A stretch of 64,000 nucleotides of DNA from Flavobacterium restrictum (GCF_007097245.1 NZ_VJZT01000011.1:62001-126000), one strand, 5' to 3'; shown: positions 1 to 9,998, counted from the first letter of the stretch. Notes: generated by a model from the letters alone, not told the origin. Numbers and translations: made by a program.

Positions 1-873
1 GGTATCGGCTTCACCACGAACAAAATAGCGTCTTGGGATTAAGGTTGATAGTTTTTCTTCGATTTTTTCCGGAATTAATTTAATACCGCCACTATTGATT
101 ATGGTGTCAAAACGTCCCAACCAGATAAATTGCGTGTCCGAAACTAATTCTACGATATCATTAGTCACAATTGGCGCATCGTTAATGTATTTGGCCACAA
201 TGACTAAACATTGATTTTCGTTTATAGAAACGGTCACATTTGGCAAAACTGTAAAGGCTTCTTCCCCAATTTTTTTAGCAGCAATATGCGTAATAGTCTC
301 TGTCATACCATAGGTTTCGTAAATTTCTATTGGCAATTTGACTAACTCTTGTACTAGTGATTTGTGTACTTTTACACCACCAATAATTACTTTTTTGATG
401 TTGTGTAGTTTCGCAATACCGTTTTTGGCTTGAATGGGAACCATGGCGCAAAAATCATATTTCTCATCATTATATTCTAATGGGTTTGAATTTGGTGCGA
501 CAAAATCCATGTCTAATCCTAAAATAAAAGAACGAACAAACATCATTTTTCCAGCCACATAATTAGTTGGTAAACAATGCAAAACGCGATTGCCTGGTAC
601 TAGTTTAAAAAAATCACCTGTTGCCAAAGCTGATTTTACCATAGCATCTTTTTCGATACGAATCATTTTTGGAACTCCAGTAGTGCCTGAAGTATTCATA
701 TCAATATAGGATTTGTCATCAAACCAATCGAGTAAAAAGTCTCCTACGGCTTTTTGAAATTCTTCCCCTTCTTTGATATACGTATAGGCAACTCGACATA
801 AATCTTCTCTGTTCAGATGGTATCCGTTTAGTTTAAAATGATTGTGTACGTTTTTGTAAGTGATTGCATTCAT
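1..873 (-). CDS. menE: o-succinylbenzoate-CoA ligase-like AMP-binding enzyme, C-terminus outside window
   Basis: Acyl-CoA ligase of the ANL superfamily; in Flavobacteriia this short form is the menaquinone enzyme that activates o-succinylbenzoate with ATP and CoA. The frame opens at an ATG (871-873, minus strand) and runs off the left edge after 291 codons. It shows the adenylate P-loop TSGTTGVPK near residue 80, the YETYGMTE motif near 200 and a WLGRFDTIINSGG stretch near 255, all typical of the family. The CPBP protease gene ends 38 bp upstream on the same strand, so the two are probably cotranscribed. The exact substrate is inferred from the short length and the usual flavobacterial arrangement; another acyl substrate is possible. 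Confidence 0.8.
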   Translation of the reverse strand, partial: MNAITYKNVHNHFKLNGYHLNREDLCRVAYTYIKEGEEFQKAVGDFLLDWFDDKSYIDMNTSGTTGVPKMIRIEKDAMVKSALATGDFFKLVPGNRVLHCLPTNYVAGKMMFVRSFILGLDMDFVAPNSNPLEYNDEKYDFCAMVPIQAKNGIAKLHNIKKVIIGGVKVHKSLVQELVKLPIEIYETYGMTETITHIAAKKIGEEAFTVLPNVTVSINENQCLVIVAKYINDAPIVTNDIVELVSDTQFIWLGRFDTIINSGGIKLIPEKIEEKLSTLIPRRYFVRGEADT

Positions 874-911
874 GTTGATTAATTTTAATTTAGTGCGTTG
901 AAATTAGAGTG

Positions 912-1826
912 TTATTTTATTGAACCCGTTAGCTTTTCGATCCAGTTTGTCCAGTTGTATTTTTTTCCAAATATAATTAAAAGTATTGGGTAAATTACTA
1001 CCACAGGCAAGATAACATCTAAACTTGCGGTAGGTTCAGAAATGTCTTTGAGAACTGAATTAGTTTGAAAAGCTGACCAATCCGAAGTGACTAATAAGGC
1101 GCCAATCAAGTTATTTGCGGCATGAAAACCCAATGCTAACTCCATTCCTTCATCCATCAAAGTGATGACTCCTAGCAGCAATCCCGTACCTATATAATAG
1201 ACCATTATCCAATATCCCATTTTGGTCACTTCCGGATTGGATAAGTGCATTAAACCAAAAATGAGCGAAGTCATCAGTAACGGAAACCATTTATTTCCAG
1301 ATAAATTAGCAAAACCCTGCATCAAATAGCCTCTAAAAACATATTCTTCGGTACTGGTTTGAATGGGAATTAACACCGTTCCAATGACCACCAAAAACAA
1401 AAAAGGGAGGGGTTTAAAATTGATTACAAAGTCATTTGGATTGCTCCAATAGAAAAATAAAGTCGAAGCAATGGTAAAACCAGACCATACCAAAAACGAG
1501 AATAAAACCCGATTCCAATCCATTTGAGCTCTCGAGGTGGTTACAGAAAGAAAACTTTGCTGGTGTAAATACCGCACTACAAAATAAATAGCGAGCATAG
1601 CAAATACAAACGAAATTAGAAGCAAAAACAAGGTTGAATTGGGTTCAAAAAAGTGCATGATTGCATCATTACTCGTTGGATACGGTTTTTTGTTGACAAA
1701 GGTTTCATAAAAAACTGCCACTAATAACGGAACCTGACCCACAACCGAGGCCGAAATAATAAGTACGGAACCCAAAATGTATTTCCAAAATGTATTTTCC
1801 TCTTTTATACCTTGTTCTAGAAACAT
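912..1826 (-). CDS. CPBP family intramembrane glutamic endopeptidase
   Basis: A 304-residue multi-pass membrane protein with the three motifs of the CPBP (CAAX protease/bacteriocin-processing, Abi) family: EEYVFR at residues 160-165, FGLMH ending at His194, and HAANN at 235-239. The paired glutamates and the two histidines form the catalytic site in the inner membrane. About eight hydrophobic segments are visible. It lies just upstream of the menE-like gene on the same strand. The native substrate cannot be read from the sequence; homologues are involved in prenylated-protein processing or self-immunity to bacteriocins. Confidence 0.85.
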   Translation of the reverse strand: MFLEQGIKEENTFWKYILGSVLIISASVVGQVPLLVAVFYETFVNKKPYPTSNDAIMHFFEPNSTLFLLLISFVFAMLAIYFVVRYLHQQSFLSVTTSRAQMDWNRVLFSFLVWSGFTIASTLFFYWSNPNDFVINFKPLPFLFLVVIGTVLIPIQTSTEEYVFRGYLMQGFANLSGNKWFPLLMTSLIFGLMHLSNPEVTKMGYWIMVYYIGTGLLLGVITLMDEGMELALGFHAANNLIGALLVTSDWSAFQTNSVLKDISEPTASLDVILPVVVIYPILLIIFGKKYNWTNWIEKLTGSIK

Positions 1827-1930
1827 ATTTTTTTTGTTGAATTAAAGCTCCGAATTGGTTTTGTAACGTTATTTTTGCAACCACTAAAATACGCTTATTT
1901 AATCCAAAAACCGCTATAAATCTCAAAAAA

Positions 1931-2275
1931 ATGATTCAAATTGTACACAATCCCCGTTGCGGAAAATCTAGAAGTTGTGTGGCTTTGGTAGCAAATGCCA
2001 AAATTCCCTTTGAAGAAATTCAATACCTAAAAAACAATTTTACTTTCGAAGAATTAAGCCGTATCATTGCCAAATTAGCCATAAAACCAATGGATTTAGT
2101 GCGACAAAAAGAAAAAATTTGGATTGCTAATTTCAAAAACAAATCGCTTTCGGATAAGGAAATAATTAACGCTATGGTTGCAAATCCTATTTTGATCGAA
2201 AGACCAATTGTAATTGACAATGATAAAGCAATACTAGGCAGAGATTTAGAACAGGTAGCCGCTTTTATTGCGTGA
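1931..2275 (+). CDS. ArsC/Spx family thioredoxin-fold protein (arsenate reductase-like)
   Basis: A 114-residue protein that begins with the ArsC-type active-site segment HNPRCGKSR, Cys at residue 10, and keeps ERPIV near residue 90 and a later LGRD, which match the arginine positions that bind oxyanion in glutaredoxin-dependent arsenate reductases. There is no ars operon nearby; it stands alone, divergent from the CPBP gene 104 bp away. Such orphan ArsC-like proteins are common in Bacteroidetes and often have no proven arsenate role, so the family is firm but the function is not. Confidence 0.8.
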   Translation: MIQIVHNPRCGKSRSCVALVANAKIPFEEIQYLKNNFTFEELSRIIAKLAIKPMDLVRQKEKIWIANFKNKSLSDKEIINAMVANPILIERPIVIDNDKAILGRDLEQVAAFIA

Positions 2276-2367
2276 AATTTTCTCTTTGTTAACAATACTT
2301 TGTGATTTCGGGATTTAAACCATTCGTTTTATAAGCAGTCAAAGCATCATAATCAAACTATCAAAAA

Positions 2368-4836
2368 ATGAAAAAAACTAAATTAATCGCCTCCTTTATC
2401 CTATTGTTGGTGAGTTACTTGAACTTTGCGCAAGGGCAACGACCTGACCAACAGCAAATTTTGCAGCCCACAACCAAATTAAAAATTACGGGTAAAGTAG
2501 TCGAAAAAGTGAGTAAACAACCACTGGAATATGCTACAATTACCTTCAAAAATCCAACAAATCCAAAAGCAATTGCTGGCGGAATTACCAATGCCAAAGG
2601 AGAATTTGATGTTCAAGTTGAACCAGGCATTTATGATGTGACTGTTGAATTTATATCCTTTAAACCCATCCAAATTAAACAAAAAGACATTCAAAAAAGC
2701 CTTTCTTTGGGCATGATAGCCTTGGATGAAGATGCTTCGCAATTGAATGAAGTGGTCGTTCGTGCCGAAAAATCAACTGTCGAAATTAAATTAGACAAAA
2801 AAGTGTATAATGTAGGACAAGATATGATTGTAAAAGGCGGTACGGTAAGTGATGTTTTAGACAATGTTCCGTCAGTATCCGTTGATACCGAAGGGAATGT
2901 GAGTTTAAGAGGTAGCGATAATATTAGAATTCTTATTGACGGAAGACCTTCGAATGCCATTAATATTGCCGAGGCTTTGCGCCAAATTCCAGCCGATGCC
3001 ATCGATAAAGTGGAAGTTATTACCAATCCATCTGCGCGATATGACGCCGAAGGAGGTTCAGGATTAATCAACATTGTGCTCAAAAAAGGTAAAAATCAAG
3101 GACTTAACGGTACTTTTATTGCTTCAACTGGAATTCCAGAAACCTACGGATTGAGTGGAAATTTGAATTACAAAACCGAAAAATTTAATTTTTTTACTAC
3201 TACAGGCTACAATTATAGAACCAATGAAGGAGGCGGTTTGACCAATTCGACCTACCTAAATGAGGATGGATCTATCAAAAGTTATTTGGACGAATCACGT
3301 GATACGCAACGTTTGCGAAAAGGATTGAGCAGTAGAGTAGGAGCCGAGTGGGCTATAACTCCTACCGCTTTCTGGACGAATGCTATCAATTATCAAAAAA
3401 ATACAGGACACGATTACGACTTAATAAATTACAGCGCATTTGATGCGAATCATGCTTTTACATCTGATTCCTACCGATTGAATAATGCCAATAGCGATTC
3501 CAAAAACGTAGAGTTTACTTCGAATTTTATCAAAAATTTTAATGAAAACGGACATAAATTGACCCTTGACGGTTCTATTTCTAAAAACAATGATGATAAT
3601 AATGGTATTGTTTCGGGGTCGCCACAACTAGACAAAACCTTGAACAATCAAGTGCAAAACCAGTTCCAAATTCAAGCTGATTATGTTTTGCCTTTTGGAA
3701 AAGGAAATCAGTTTGAGGCAGGATATAAAGGAAACTTTAGTGATTTGAACAACGAATATTATGTCAATAATGATGCGCAAGGCAGTGCAATTGACGGCTA
3801 TTTATCGAATACCTTGCAGTACAAAGAAAAAATAAACGCACTTTACACCCAATACGGATTCAAAAAAGGCAAATTTTCATATTTATTTGGCTTGCGTTGG
3901 GAAGATACTACTATCGAAGTTAACTTGCTAGATACCAATAATTTTAACACCAAGAAATACAATAATTTTTTCCCAAGTACTTTCATAAGTTATGAGATTT
4001 CCAATCAAAGTAATTTGACAGCAAGTTACAGCAAGCGCATTTCTAGACCAAGAGGGCGTTTTATGAATCCTGCGACTAATTATGCTAGTAATGTCAATAT
4101 TTTTAGAGGTAATCCTGATTTAGATCCTTCAATGACAGATAAGTATGATTTTGGTTTCATCAAGCGTTGGAGTAAAGTAACGTTTAATACTTCGGCTTAT
4201 TTTGAAAACACGACTGATGTATTCACTTTTGTACGCTTACAAACGGGAGAAGAAGTAAATGGTGTTCCTGTTATTTTGAGTACGCCAATTAACCTTGGTA
4301 AAGAACAAAAAATGGGTTTTGAGTTTACTTTAAATTATACTCCTTTTAAATGGTGGAAATTGAACAGTAATTTTAATCTTTTTAATGTAAAAACGACAGG
4401 AGATTACACCTATAAGGATGCGAATAATTTGGCTATTACTCAAAATTTTGACAATACTACTTTTTCTTGGTTTGCTAGAATCAATTCCAAAGTGACTTTG
4501 CCTTACAAAATCGATTGGCAAACAACAGCCATGTATAACGGTCCTCAAACCAGTGCACAAGGTAAAGATTTGGGGCAGTTTGGTGCTAATATTGCTTTTA
4601 GCAAAGATATCTTGAAAGAAAAAGGAACACTGGCGCTTAACGTGAGCGATATTTTTAATTCTAGAATAATGAAAAAGTATACTTATCTAGAAAATGTTAA
4701 TTCGTACAGTGAAATGCAGTTTAGAAAACGCCAAATCAATCTTTCGTTCACTTACAGATTCAACAAAAAGAAAGCAGAGCGAGAAAAACAACCTAAAAAT
4801 GAAAATCAAGAAGGTGGTGGTGAATTTCCTGGATAA
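2368..4836 (+). CDS. TonB-dependent outer-membrane receptor with carboxypeptidase-regulatory-like N-terminal domain
   Basis: An 822-residue outer-membrane beta-barrel protein. A signal peptide (residues 1-22, ending at FAQG) is followed by a beta-sandwich domain (about 38-115), a TonB plug domain (about 120-235, with VSLRGSDNIRILIDGRPS and a YDAEGGSGLINIVLKKG segment) and a long barrel rich in aromatic beta strands. The last part does not end in an aromatic residue but in a polar Lys/Glu/Gly tail, as seen in the OMP_b-brl_3 group of Bacteroidetes receptors. No lipoprotein SusD partner is adjacent, so the substrate is unknown. A hairpin terminator follows the stop codon. Confidence 0.88.
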   Translation: MKKTKLIASFILLLVSYLNFAQGQRPDQQQILQPTTKLKITGKVVEKVSKQPLEYATITFKNPTNPKAIAGGITNAKGEFDVQVEPGIYDVTVEFISFKPIQIKQKDIQKSLSLGMIALDEDASQLNEVVVRAEKSTVEIKLDKKVYNVGQDMIVKGGTVSDVLDNVPSVSVDTEGNVSLRGSDNIRILIDGRPSNAINIAEALRQIPADAIDKVEVITNPSARYDAEGGSGLINIVLKKGKNQGLNGTFIASTGIPETYGLSGNLNYKTEKFNFFTTTGYNYRTNEGGGLTNSTYLNEDGSIKSYLDESRDTQRLRKGLSSRVGAEWAITPTAFWTNAINYQKNTGHDYDLINYSAFDANHAFTSDSYRLNNANSDSKNVEFTSNFIKNFNENGHKLTLDGSISKNNDDNNGIVSGSPQLDKTLNNQVQNQFQIQADYVLPFGKGNQFEAGYKGNFSDLNNEYYVNNDAQGSAIDGYLSNTLQYKEKINALYTQYGFKKGKFSYLFGLRWEDTTIEVNLLDTNNFNTKKYNNFFPSTFISYEISNQSNLTASYSKRISRPRGRFMNPATNYASNVNIFRGNPDLDPSMTDKYDFGFIKRWSKVTFNTSAYFENTTDVFTFVRLQTGEEVNGVPVILSTPINLGKEQKMGFEFTLNYTPFKWWKLNSNFNLFNVKTTGDYTYKDANNLAITQNFDNTTFSWFARINSKVTLPYKIDWQTTAMYNGPQTSAQGKDLGQFGANIAFSKDILKEKGTLALNVSDIFNSRIMKKYTYLENVNSYSEMQFRKRQINLSFTYRFNKKKAEREKQPKNENQEGGGEFPG

Positions 4837-4850
4837 AAATTAAAAGCTAT

Positions 4851-4886
4851 AAAAAAAAGGACTCCTGAAAAGGGGCCCTTTTTTTA
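4851..4886 (+). terminator. Rho-independent-like terminator after the TonB-dependent receptor
   Basis: A run of A, an imperfect GGACTCC/GGGGCCC stem with one mismatch and one wobble pair, and a run of T follow the stop codon by 15 bp. The A- and T-tracts make it usable from both strands, so it may also serve the small minus-strand gene that converges on it. Confidence 0.65.
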
Positions 4887-4901
4887 TAAAAAACAAATTG
4901 A

Positions 4902-5072
4902 TTATACAGTTTGTTCTTCTTTCTTTTTAGCTCTTTTTTCTTTGTATGCTTCCCATGTTGCTCCACCTACCCAATAGGATACGAAACCAACTAGAAAAAA
5001 CATTAACCAAAATCCCATAGTTAGGATGGTCAAGAAAAGTAAAAAACCTAAATACTGTGAAAAAGTAAACAT
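4902..5072 (-). CDS. small single-pass membrane protein
   Basis: A 56-residue ORF with an ATG start, one long hydrophobic segment (about residues 8-35, containing LTMGFWLMFFLVGF) and a strongly charged tail (KEKRAKKKEEQ). It fills the gap between the receptor and prfB, and the hydrophobic-then-basic pattern is not what random AT-rich sequence usually gives. I do not recognise the family. The basic tail after the membrane segment predicts a cytoplasmic C-terminus. Confidence 0.6.
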   Translation of the reverse strand: MFTFSQYLGFLLFLTILTMGFWLMFFLVGFVSYWVGGATWEAYKEKRAKKKEEQTV

Positions 5073-5181
5073 ATTTTCTGGGATTTTAATGTTGCTACAA
5101 ATATAGTAGGATTTTCTTTTTTAACCAATTAAAAACAAAAAAACTGCAAGCTAATTTTTGATAACGAATTTGTATACTTAT

Positions 5182-6280
5182 TTATTCTTCCTCACGTTGT
5201 CCCATCATCATCAAAAAGGCTTTCAAAAAAGCATCGATATTGCCATTCATTACGCCATCAACATCACTAGTCTCGTGACCTGTACGCACATCTTTGACTA
5301 ATTTATAAGGCTGCATGACGTAATTCCTAATTTGCGAACCCCATTCGATTTTCATTTTTCCAGCTTCGATATCGCTGCGCTGTTCTTGTTGCTTTTTTAA
5401 TTCAATTTCATAAAGCTGCGAACGTAACATTTGCATGGCTCGGTTTCTATTGTCGTGTTGCGAACGCGTTTCGGAACATTGAATTTGAATCCCTGATGGT
5501 TTGTGGTTCAATTGTACTTTAGTTTCTACTTTATTCACATTTTGACCACCAGCACCGCTAGAACGAGCGGTTGTAATTTCGATATCGGCAGGATTTATTT
5601 CAATTTCAATAGTGTCATCGACCAGCGGATATACATACACGGAGGCGAAGGAGGTGTGCCTTTTGGCATTGCTATCAAAAGGAGAAATTCGTACCAATCG
5701 ATGTACGCCATTTTCGCCTTTTAAATACCCAAAAGAATAATCGCCTTCAATCTCGAGTGTTACCGTTTTTATTCCAGCGGCATCTCCTTTTTGAAAGTTG
5801 AGTTCTCGAATTTTGTACCCTTCTTTTTCGGCCCACATCATGTACATGCGCATGAGCATTTCGGCCCAATCGCAACTTTCGGTACCGCCAGCACCTGCCG
5901 TAATTTGTAGTACAGCACTTAAACTATCTCCTTCTTCCGAAAGCATATTTTTGAATTCAATGCCCTCAATATGAAGTTGCGTGATTGCATACTGCTCGTC
6001 TAATTCCTCCGGCGTAAGTTCACCTTCTTTATAAAAATCATAGGCAAGCTGCAACTCATCGGTCATTTCGACGGCTTTGTTGTAATCTTCAATCCATTTT
6101 TTTTTGTTCCGAAGGTTTTTTACTGTGATTTCAGCTTCTTTGGCATTGTTCCAAAAGTTTGGAGCAAAGGTTTTTTCTTCTTCGTTAGCGATTTCAATTA
6201 GTTTGGCATCAACGTCAAAGATACCTCCTCAACGCACCAAGACGCTCTACAATACCTTTTATTTGTTCGGTAGTTGTCAT
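5182..6280 (-). CDS. prfB: peptide chain release factor 2, expressed by programmed +1 frameshift
   Basis: Release factor 2 recognises UAA and UGA and releases the nascent peptide. The frame starts at ATG 6280, reads 21 codons, meets an in-frame TGA at 6217-6215, and continues one base on (GAC at 6216-6214) to the stop at 5182. The joined product is 365 residues, the same length as the E. coli protein. The anticodon-like SPF tripeptide is at about residues 199-201 and the catalytic GGQ at about 244-246. Reading without the shift gives a false 294-residue protein lacking the N-terminal domain. The gene is divergent from threonine aldolase, with a TAnnTTTG box 22 bp upstream of the start. Confidence 0.95.
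6214..6229 (-). promoter_or_regulatory. prfB programmed frameshift site
   Basis: On the minus strand the order is AGGAGG, TAT, CTT TGA C. This is the classical RF2 autoregulatory slip site: an internal Shine-Dalgarno-like element three bases before the CUU codon, then the UGA stop that RF2 itself reads. Low RF2 favours slippage from CUU to UUU and synthesis of full-length factor. The internal SD element stands out in a genome whose genes otherwise show almost none. Confidence 0.93.
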
Positions 6281-6288
6281 AAATTATG

Positions 6289-6296
6289 TAATTTTG
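6289..6296 (+). promoter_or_regulatory. -7 box (TAATTTTG) of the threonine aldolase promoter
   Basis: Matches the Bacteroidetes TAnnTTTG -7 consensus. A TTG that would extend the downstream ORF lies inside this box, which argues that translation starts at the later ATG (6369). Confidence 0.6.
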
Positions 6297-6301
6297 TCCA
6301 G

Positions 6302-6309
6302 CAAAAATA
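6302..6309 (-). promoter_or_regulatory. -7 box (TATTTTTG) of the prfB promoter
   Basis: Perfect TAnnTTTG match on the minus strand, 22 bp upstream of the prfB ATG and adjacent to the oppositely directed box for threonine aldolase. Confidence 0.6.
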
Positions 6310-6368
6310 GAAAAATTTTACGACGGGGGCAAATCACAGCTTGTTCCTACTTTAAATATAAAAAGAAT

Positions 6369-7394
6369 ATGGAAATAAATTTAGTAAGTGACACCGTAAC
6401 TAAACCCACGCCAGAGATGTTGCAGTACATGTTTAAAGCTGTAGTTGGCGACGATGTGTACAAGCAAGACCCCACAGTTATTGCGCTAGAGGACAAAGTT
6501 GCCAAGATGTTTGGTATGGAAGCAGGTCTTTTTTTCCCGTCAGGAACTATGGCTAATCAAACGGCTATAAAGTTGCACACACAGCCAGGAGAACAATTAA
6601 TAGCCGATAAATATGCGCACGTTTACCATTATGAGGGTGGTGGTGTTTCGTTCAATAGTGGTGTTTCTTGTTGTTTATTGAACGGTGATCGAGGCATGAT
6701 TACTGCCCAGCAAGTAGCGGGTGCTATCAATGATCCTGAATTTTATCACAGTCCGTTAACGAGTTTGGTTTGTGTAGAAAATACCACCAATAAAGGCGGT
6801 GGCGCTTGTTATGATTTTGAAGAATTCAAGAAAATAAAACGTGTTTGCGAAGCCAATAATTTAAAATTCCATTTGGATGGTGCTCGAATTTGGAATGCTT
6901 TGGTTGCCACCAATGATGATCCAGCGGCTTACGGAAAAGTATTTGACACCATATCAGTTTGTTTATCCAAAGGACTTGGTGCACCTATAGGTTCTATTTT
7001 AGTATCTGATAAAAAAACAATACAACGTGCCCTTCGAATCCGAAAAATTTTGGGAGGCGGCATGCGTCAAGTTGGCTATTTAGCGGCAGCAGGAATTTAT
7101 GCTTTAGACAATCATATCGAGCGATTGGCAGAAGATCATAGACGAGCCAAAGAACTTGCCGAAGTTTTAAAGAAAGTGAATTGGGTAGCAAGTGTGGAAC
7201 CTGTAACAACTAATATTTTGATATTTTCATTGACACCGCACTATACGGATAGTGTTTTGATCGAAAAATTAAAACAAAAAAACATAGCCATTAGTACCAT
7301 TGGCCCCGGAAAATTACGCATCGTTACGCATCTGGATTATCGGGAAGTGATGCATACTTATGTAATGGAAACATTAGAGCGATTGCACCTTTAA
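6369..7394 (+). CDS. ltaE: low-specificity L-threonine aldolase
   Basis: A 341-residue PLP enzyme of the beta-eliminating lyase fold that cleaves threonine (or allo-threonine) to glycine and acetaldehyde. The N-terminus [13 protein letters not shown] is the family hallmark; the PLP lysine is K201 in [12 protein letters not shown], and [11 protein letters not shown] near 160 carries the cofactor-ring aspartate. The ATG at 6369 is chosen because upstream TTG codons overlap the predicted promoter and add residues not found in the family. A strong shared terminator follows. Confidence 0.93.
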   Translation: MEINLVSDTVTKPTPEMLQYMFKAVVGDDVYKQDPTVIALEDKVAKMFGMEAGLFFPSGTMANQTAIKLHTQPGEQLIADKYAHVYHYEGGGVSFNSGVSCCLLNGDRGMITAQQVAGAINDPEFYHSPLTSLVCVENTTNKGGGACYDFEEFKKIKRVCEANNLKFHLDGARIWNALVATNDDPAAYGKVFDTISVCLSKGLGAPIGSILVSDKKTIQRALRIRKILGGGMRQVGYLAAAGIYALDNHIERLAEDHRRAKELAEVLKKVNWVASVEPVTTNILIFSLTPHYTDSVLIEKLKQKNIAISTIGPGKLRIVTHLDYREVMHTYVMETLERLHL

Positions 7395-7395
7395 T

Positions 7396-7437
7396 AAAAA
7401 AGGGTTTAGTAAATAAAAATGCTAAACCCTTTTTTTT
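7396..7437. terminator. bidirectional terminator between ltaE and ybaB
   Basis: A-tract, perfect 8-bp stem GGGTTTAG/CTAAACCC with a 12-base loop, then a T-tract. It lies between convergent genes and can stop transcription from both. Confidence 0.85.
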
Positions 7438-7464
7438 GACTTTTTTTATAAACAGTAATTGGTA

Positions 7465-7785
7465 TTACTTAAACAAATTATCCATTCCTGGAATCATTGG
7501 CATGTCCATTTTAGCTACTGCATCAAGTTCGGTTTGGTTCACTTTGGCAGCTCTTTCGATCGCTTTATTCAAAACCAAAATCAAATAATCTTCCAGTTGT
7601 TCCTTGTCTTCTAATAAAGAGTCATCGAGAACAATCGCTTTTATTTTGGTGTTGGCTGTCAGCGTCACTTTTAGTAAACCATCTGTGCTTTGCTCGTCAA
7701 TAAGTACGGTGTCGAGTCTTTTTTTAGTATCTTCAATTTTTTGTTGGGTCTCCTTGAGTTTGCCCATCATTCCCATTAAATCCAT
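7465..7785 (-). CDS. YbaB/EbfC family nucleoid-associated protein
   Basis: A 106-residue protein with the start [19 protein letters not shown], an amphipathic helix, a central beta sheet ([20 protein letters not shown]) and a C-terminal Met/Pro tail ending PGMDNLF, the standard YbaB/EbfC plan. These small dimers bind DNA with little specificity and are often linked to dnaX/recR; here neither is present. It converges on threonine aldolase. Confidence 0.9.
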   Translation of the reverse strand: MDLMGMMGKLKETQQKIEDTKKRLDTVLIDEQSTDGLLKVTLTANTKIKAIVLDDSLLEDKEQLEDYLILVLNKAIERAAKVNQTELDAVAKMDMPMIPGMDNLFK

Positions 7786-7847
7786 ATTTTTTATATTTTA
7801 AGTTACAAAATTAGTATATTGCAGAGTCATATTCAATAAAAATTTTT

Positions 7848-9983
7848 ATGAAAAAATCACTCCTTTTGCGTTGTCTTTGTGTTATTTTTGTACTACCAAT
7901 TTTTAAAATAAACGCCCAAAAAATGCCAAATACTACTGCTGCACCCGTTGCTAAAATAATTCCTAAAAATTTAGAAAAACACAACGATACAAGAATAGAC
8001 AATTATTTTTGGTTAAACGATAGAGAAAATCCAGAAGTTATTGATTACTTAAATCAAGAAAATGCCTATTACAATACGCATACTGCTTCGACCAAAGATT
8101 TTCAAACGGCATTATTCGAGGAAATGAAAGGACGCATCAAAGAAGATGATTCCTCCGTTCCGTATTTATATAATGGGTATTATTACAATTCAAGATATGA
8201 AAAAGGGCAAGATTATCCTATTTATTCTCGAAAAAAAGGAAGTCTTACCGCTCCTGAAGAAATTTTATTTAATTGCAATGAATTGGCCAAAGGGCATTCG
8301 TTCTTTCAATTGGGCGGTATGAGTATTAGTCCAGATAATAAGTTGGCTTCTTTTGGGGTTGATACTTTTGGGCGAAGAATTTATACCATTCAAATAAAAA
8401 ATCTAGAAACTGGCGCAATTCTACCCGATAAAATAGAAAATACAACTGGAAGTTCCGTTTGGGCTAATGATAACAAAACTATTTTTTATACCCACCAAGA
8501 CAAAGTAACCTTGCGTGCGGATAAAGTTTTTAGACATAAAATGGCAACCGATGCAGCAACCGACTTTTTAGTTTTTGAAGAAAAAGACGATACTTTTAAT
8601 GTTTCTGTTAGTAAAGAAAAATCAAAAAAATACATTGTAATAGGTTCCGAAAGTACGCTAACAACCGAATACAGTATTTTGAATTCCGATATTCCTGATG
8701 GTGTATTTACCGTTTTTCAGCCTAGAGTTCGCGGATTAGAATATAGTATTTCGCATTTTGGCGATTCCTTTTATGTCTTGACCAATAAAGATAATGCGAC
8801 TAATTTCAAGCTAATGAAAACGCCTGAAACCGCTACTGCAAAAGAGAATTGGAAAGATGTAATACCACACCGAAACGATGTTTTATTAGAAGATATTGAG
8901 ATTTTTAAAAATTATTTAGTCCTCGAAGAACGTTCCAATGGTTTGACTCATATTCGAATCATGCCTTGGGATGGCAAAGGCGAGTATTATTTGCCTTTTG
9001 GAAGTGAAACCTATGCAGCTTACACGACAACTAATGTTGATTTTGATACTGATATTTTGCGTTACAGCTACCAATCGCTTGCCACACCCTCATCGATAAT
9101 TGATTTTAATATGCTGACCAAAGCCAAAGAAATCATGAAAGAGCAACAAGTAATGGGTGGCAAATTTGATAAAAATAATTACACCGAAGAGCGTATTTGG
9201 GCCACCGCAACAGATGGTACCCAAGTGCCAATTTCTATGGTATATCGAAAAGGCTTGAAAAAAGATGGAACCAATCCGGTCTTGCTTTACGCTTACGGAT
9301 CCTACGGTATTACTATGGATACTTATTTTTCTTCAACCCGTTTGACATTATTAGATAGAGGATTTGTTTTTGCAATAGCACACATTAGAGGAGGAGAAGA
9401 CCTAGGAAGGCAATGGTATGAAGATGGTAAATTATTGAAAAAGAAAAATACGTTTACTGATTTTATTGATTGTTCGACCTATTTAATCAATCAAAAATAT
9501 ACCGCTCCCAATCATTTATATGCCGAGGGAGGTTCCGCTGGAGGCTTGTTAATGGGGGCAGTAGTCAATATGGCGCCACAATTATACAATGGTATTATTG
9601 CGCAAGTTCCTTTTGTAGATGTGGTTACTACAATGCTGGACGACAGCATTCCGCTTACAACTGGCGAATATGATGAATGGGGGAATCCAAACGAAAAAAA
9701 ATATTATGATTATATGTTATCGTATTCGCCGTATGATAATGTAAAAAAACAAAAATATCCTAATATGTATGTGTCAACGGGCCTGCACGATTCGCAAGTA
9801 CAATACTGGGAACCCGCTAAATGGGTGGCCAAATTGCGAACAATGAAAACCGATAACACCGTTTTATACCTAGTTACAAATATGGATGCTGGTCACGGAG
9901 GTGCTTCTGGTCGTTTTGAAGCCATCAAGGAATTAGCCAAAGAGTATAGTTTTTTATTAGATTTAGAGAAAATTAAAAAGTAA
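7848..9983 (+). CDS. prolyl oligopeptidase family serine peptidase (S9A)
   Basis: A 711-residue S9A peptidase: N-terminal signal-like segment (residues 1-24, ending INAQ), a seven-bladed propeller (about 90-430) and a C-terminal alpha/beta hydrolase domain. The catalytic triad is visible: Ser563 in GGSAGGLLMG, Asp648 in GLHDSQVQYW and His683 in DAGHGG. Such enzymes cut short proline-containing peptides after Pro; the signal segment suggests a periplasmic location. Some relatives act as oligopeptidase B, so the exact P1 preference is not certain. Confidence 0.9.
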   Translation: MKKSLLLRCLCVIFVLPIFKINAQKMPNTTAAPVAKIIPKNLEKHNDTRIDNYFWLNDRENPEVIDYLNQENAYYNTHTASTKDFQTALFEEMKGRIKEDDSSVPYLYNGYYYNSRYEKGQDYPIYSRKKGSLTAPEEILFNCNELAKGHSFFQLGGMSISPDNKLASFGVDTFGRRIYTIQIKNLETGAILPDKIENTTGSSVWANDNKTIFYTHQDKVTLRADKVFRHKMATDAATDFLVFEEKDDTFNVSVSKEKSKKYIVIGSESTLTTEYSILNSDIPDGVFTVFQPRVRGLEYSISHFGDSFYVLTNKDNATNFKLMKTPETATAKENWKDVIPHRNDVLLEDIEIFKNYLVLEERSNGLTHIRIMPWDGKGEYYLPFGSETYAAYTTTNVDFDTDILRYSYQSLATPSSIIDFNMLTKAKEIMKEQQVMGGKFDKNNYTEERIWATATDGTQVPISMVYRKGLKKDGTNPVLLYAYGSYGITMDTYFSSTRLTLLDRGFVFAIAHIRGGEDLGRQWYEDGKLLKKKNTFTDFIDCSTYLINQKYTAPNHLYAEGGSAGGLLMGAVVNMAPQLYNGIIAQVPFVDVVTTMLDDSIPLTTGEYDEWGNPNEKKYYDYMLSYSPYDNVKKQKYPNMYVSTGLHDSQVQYWEPAKWVAKLRTMKTDNTVLYLVTNMDAGHGGASGRFEAIKELAKEYSFLLDLEKIKK

Positions 9984-9998
9984 TTCCATTTTTTTTGC

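Noticed and set aside
6294..6368. N-terminal extension of threonine aldolase from TTG
   Set aside because: The TTG lies in the predicted -7 box and the added 25 residues are not family-like.
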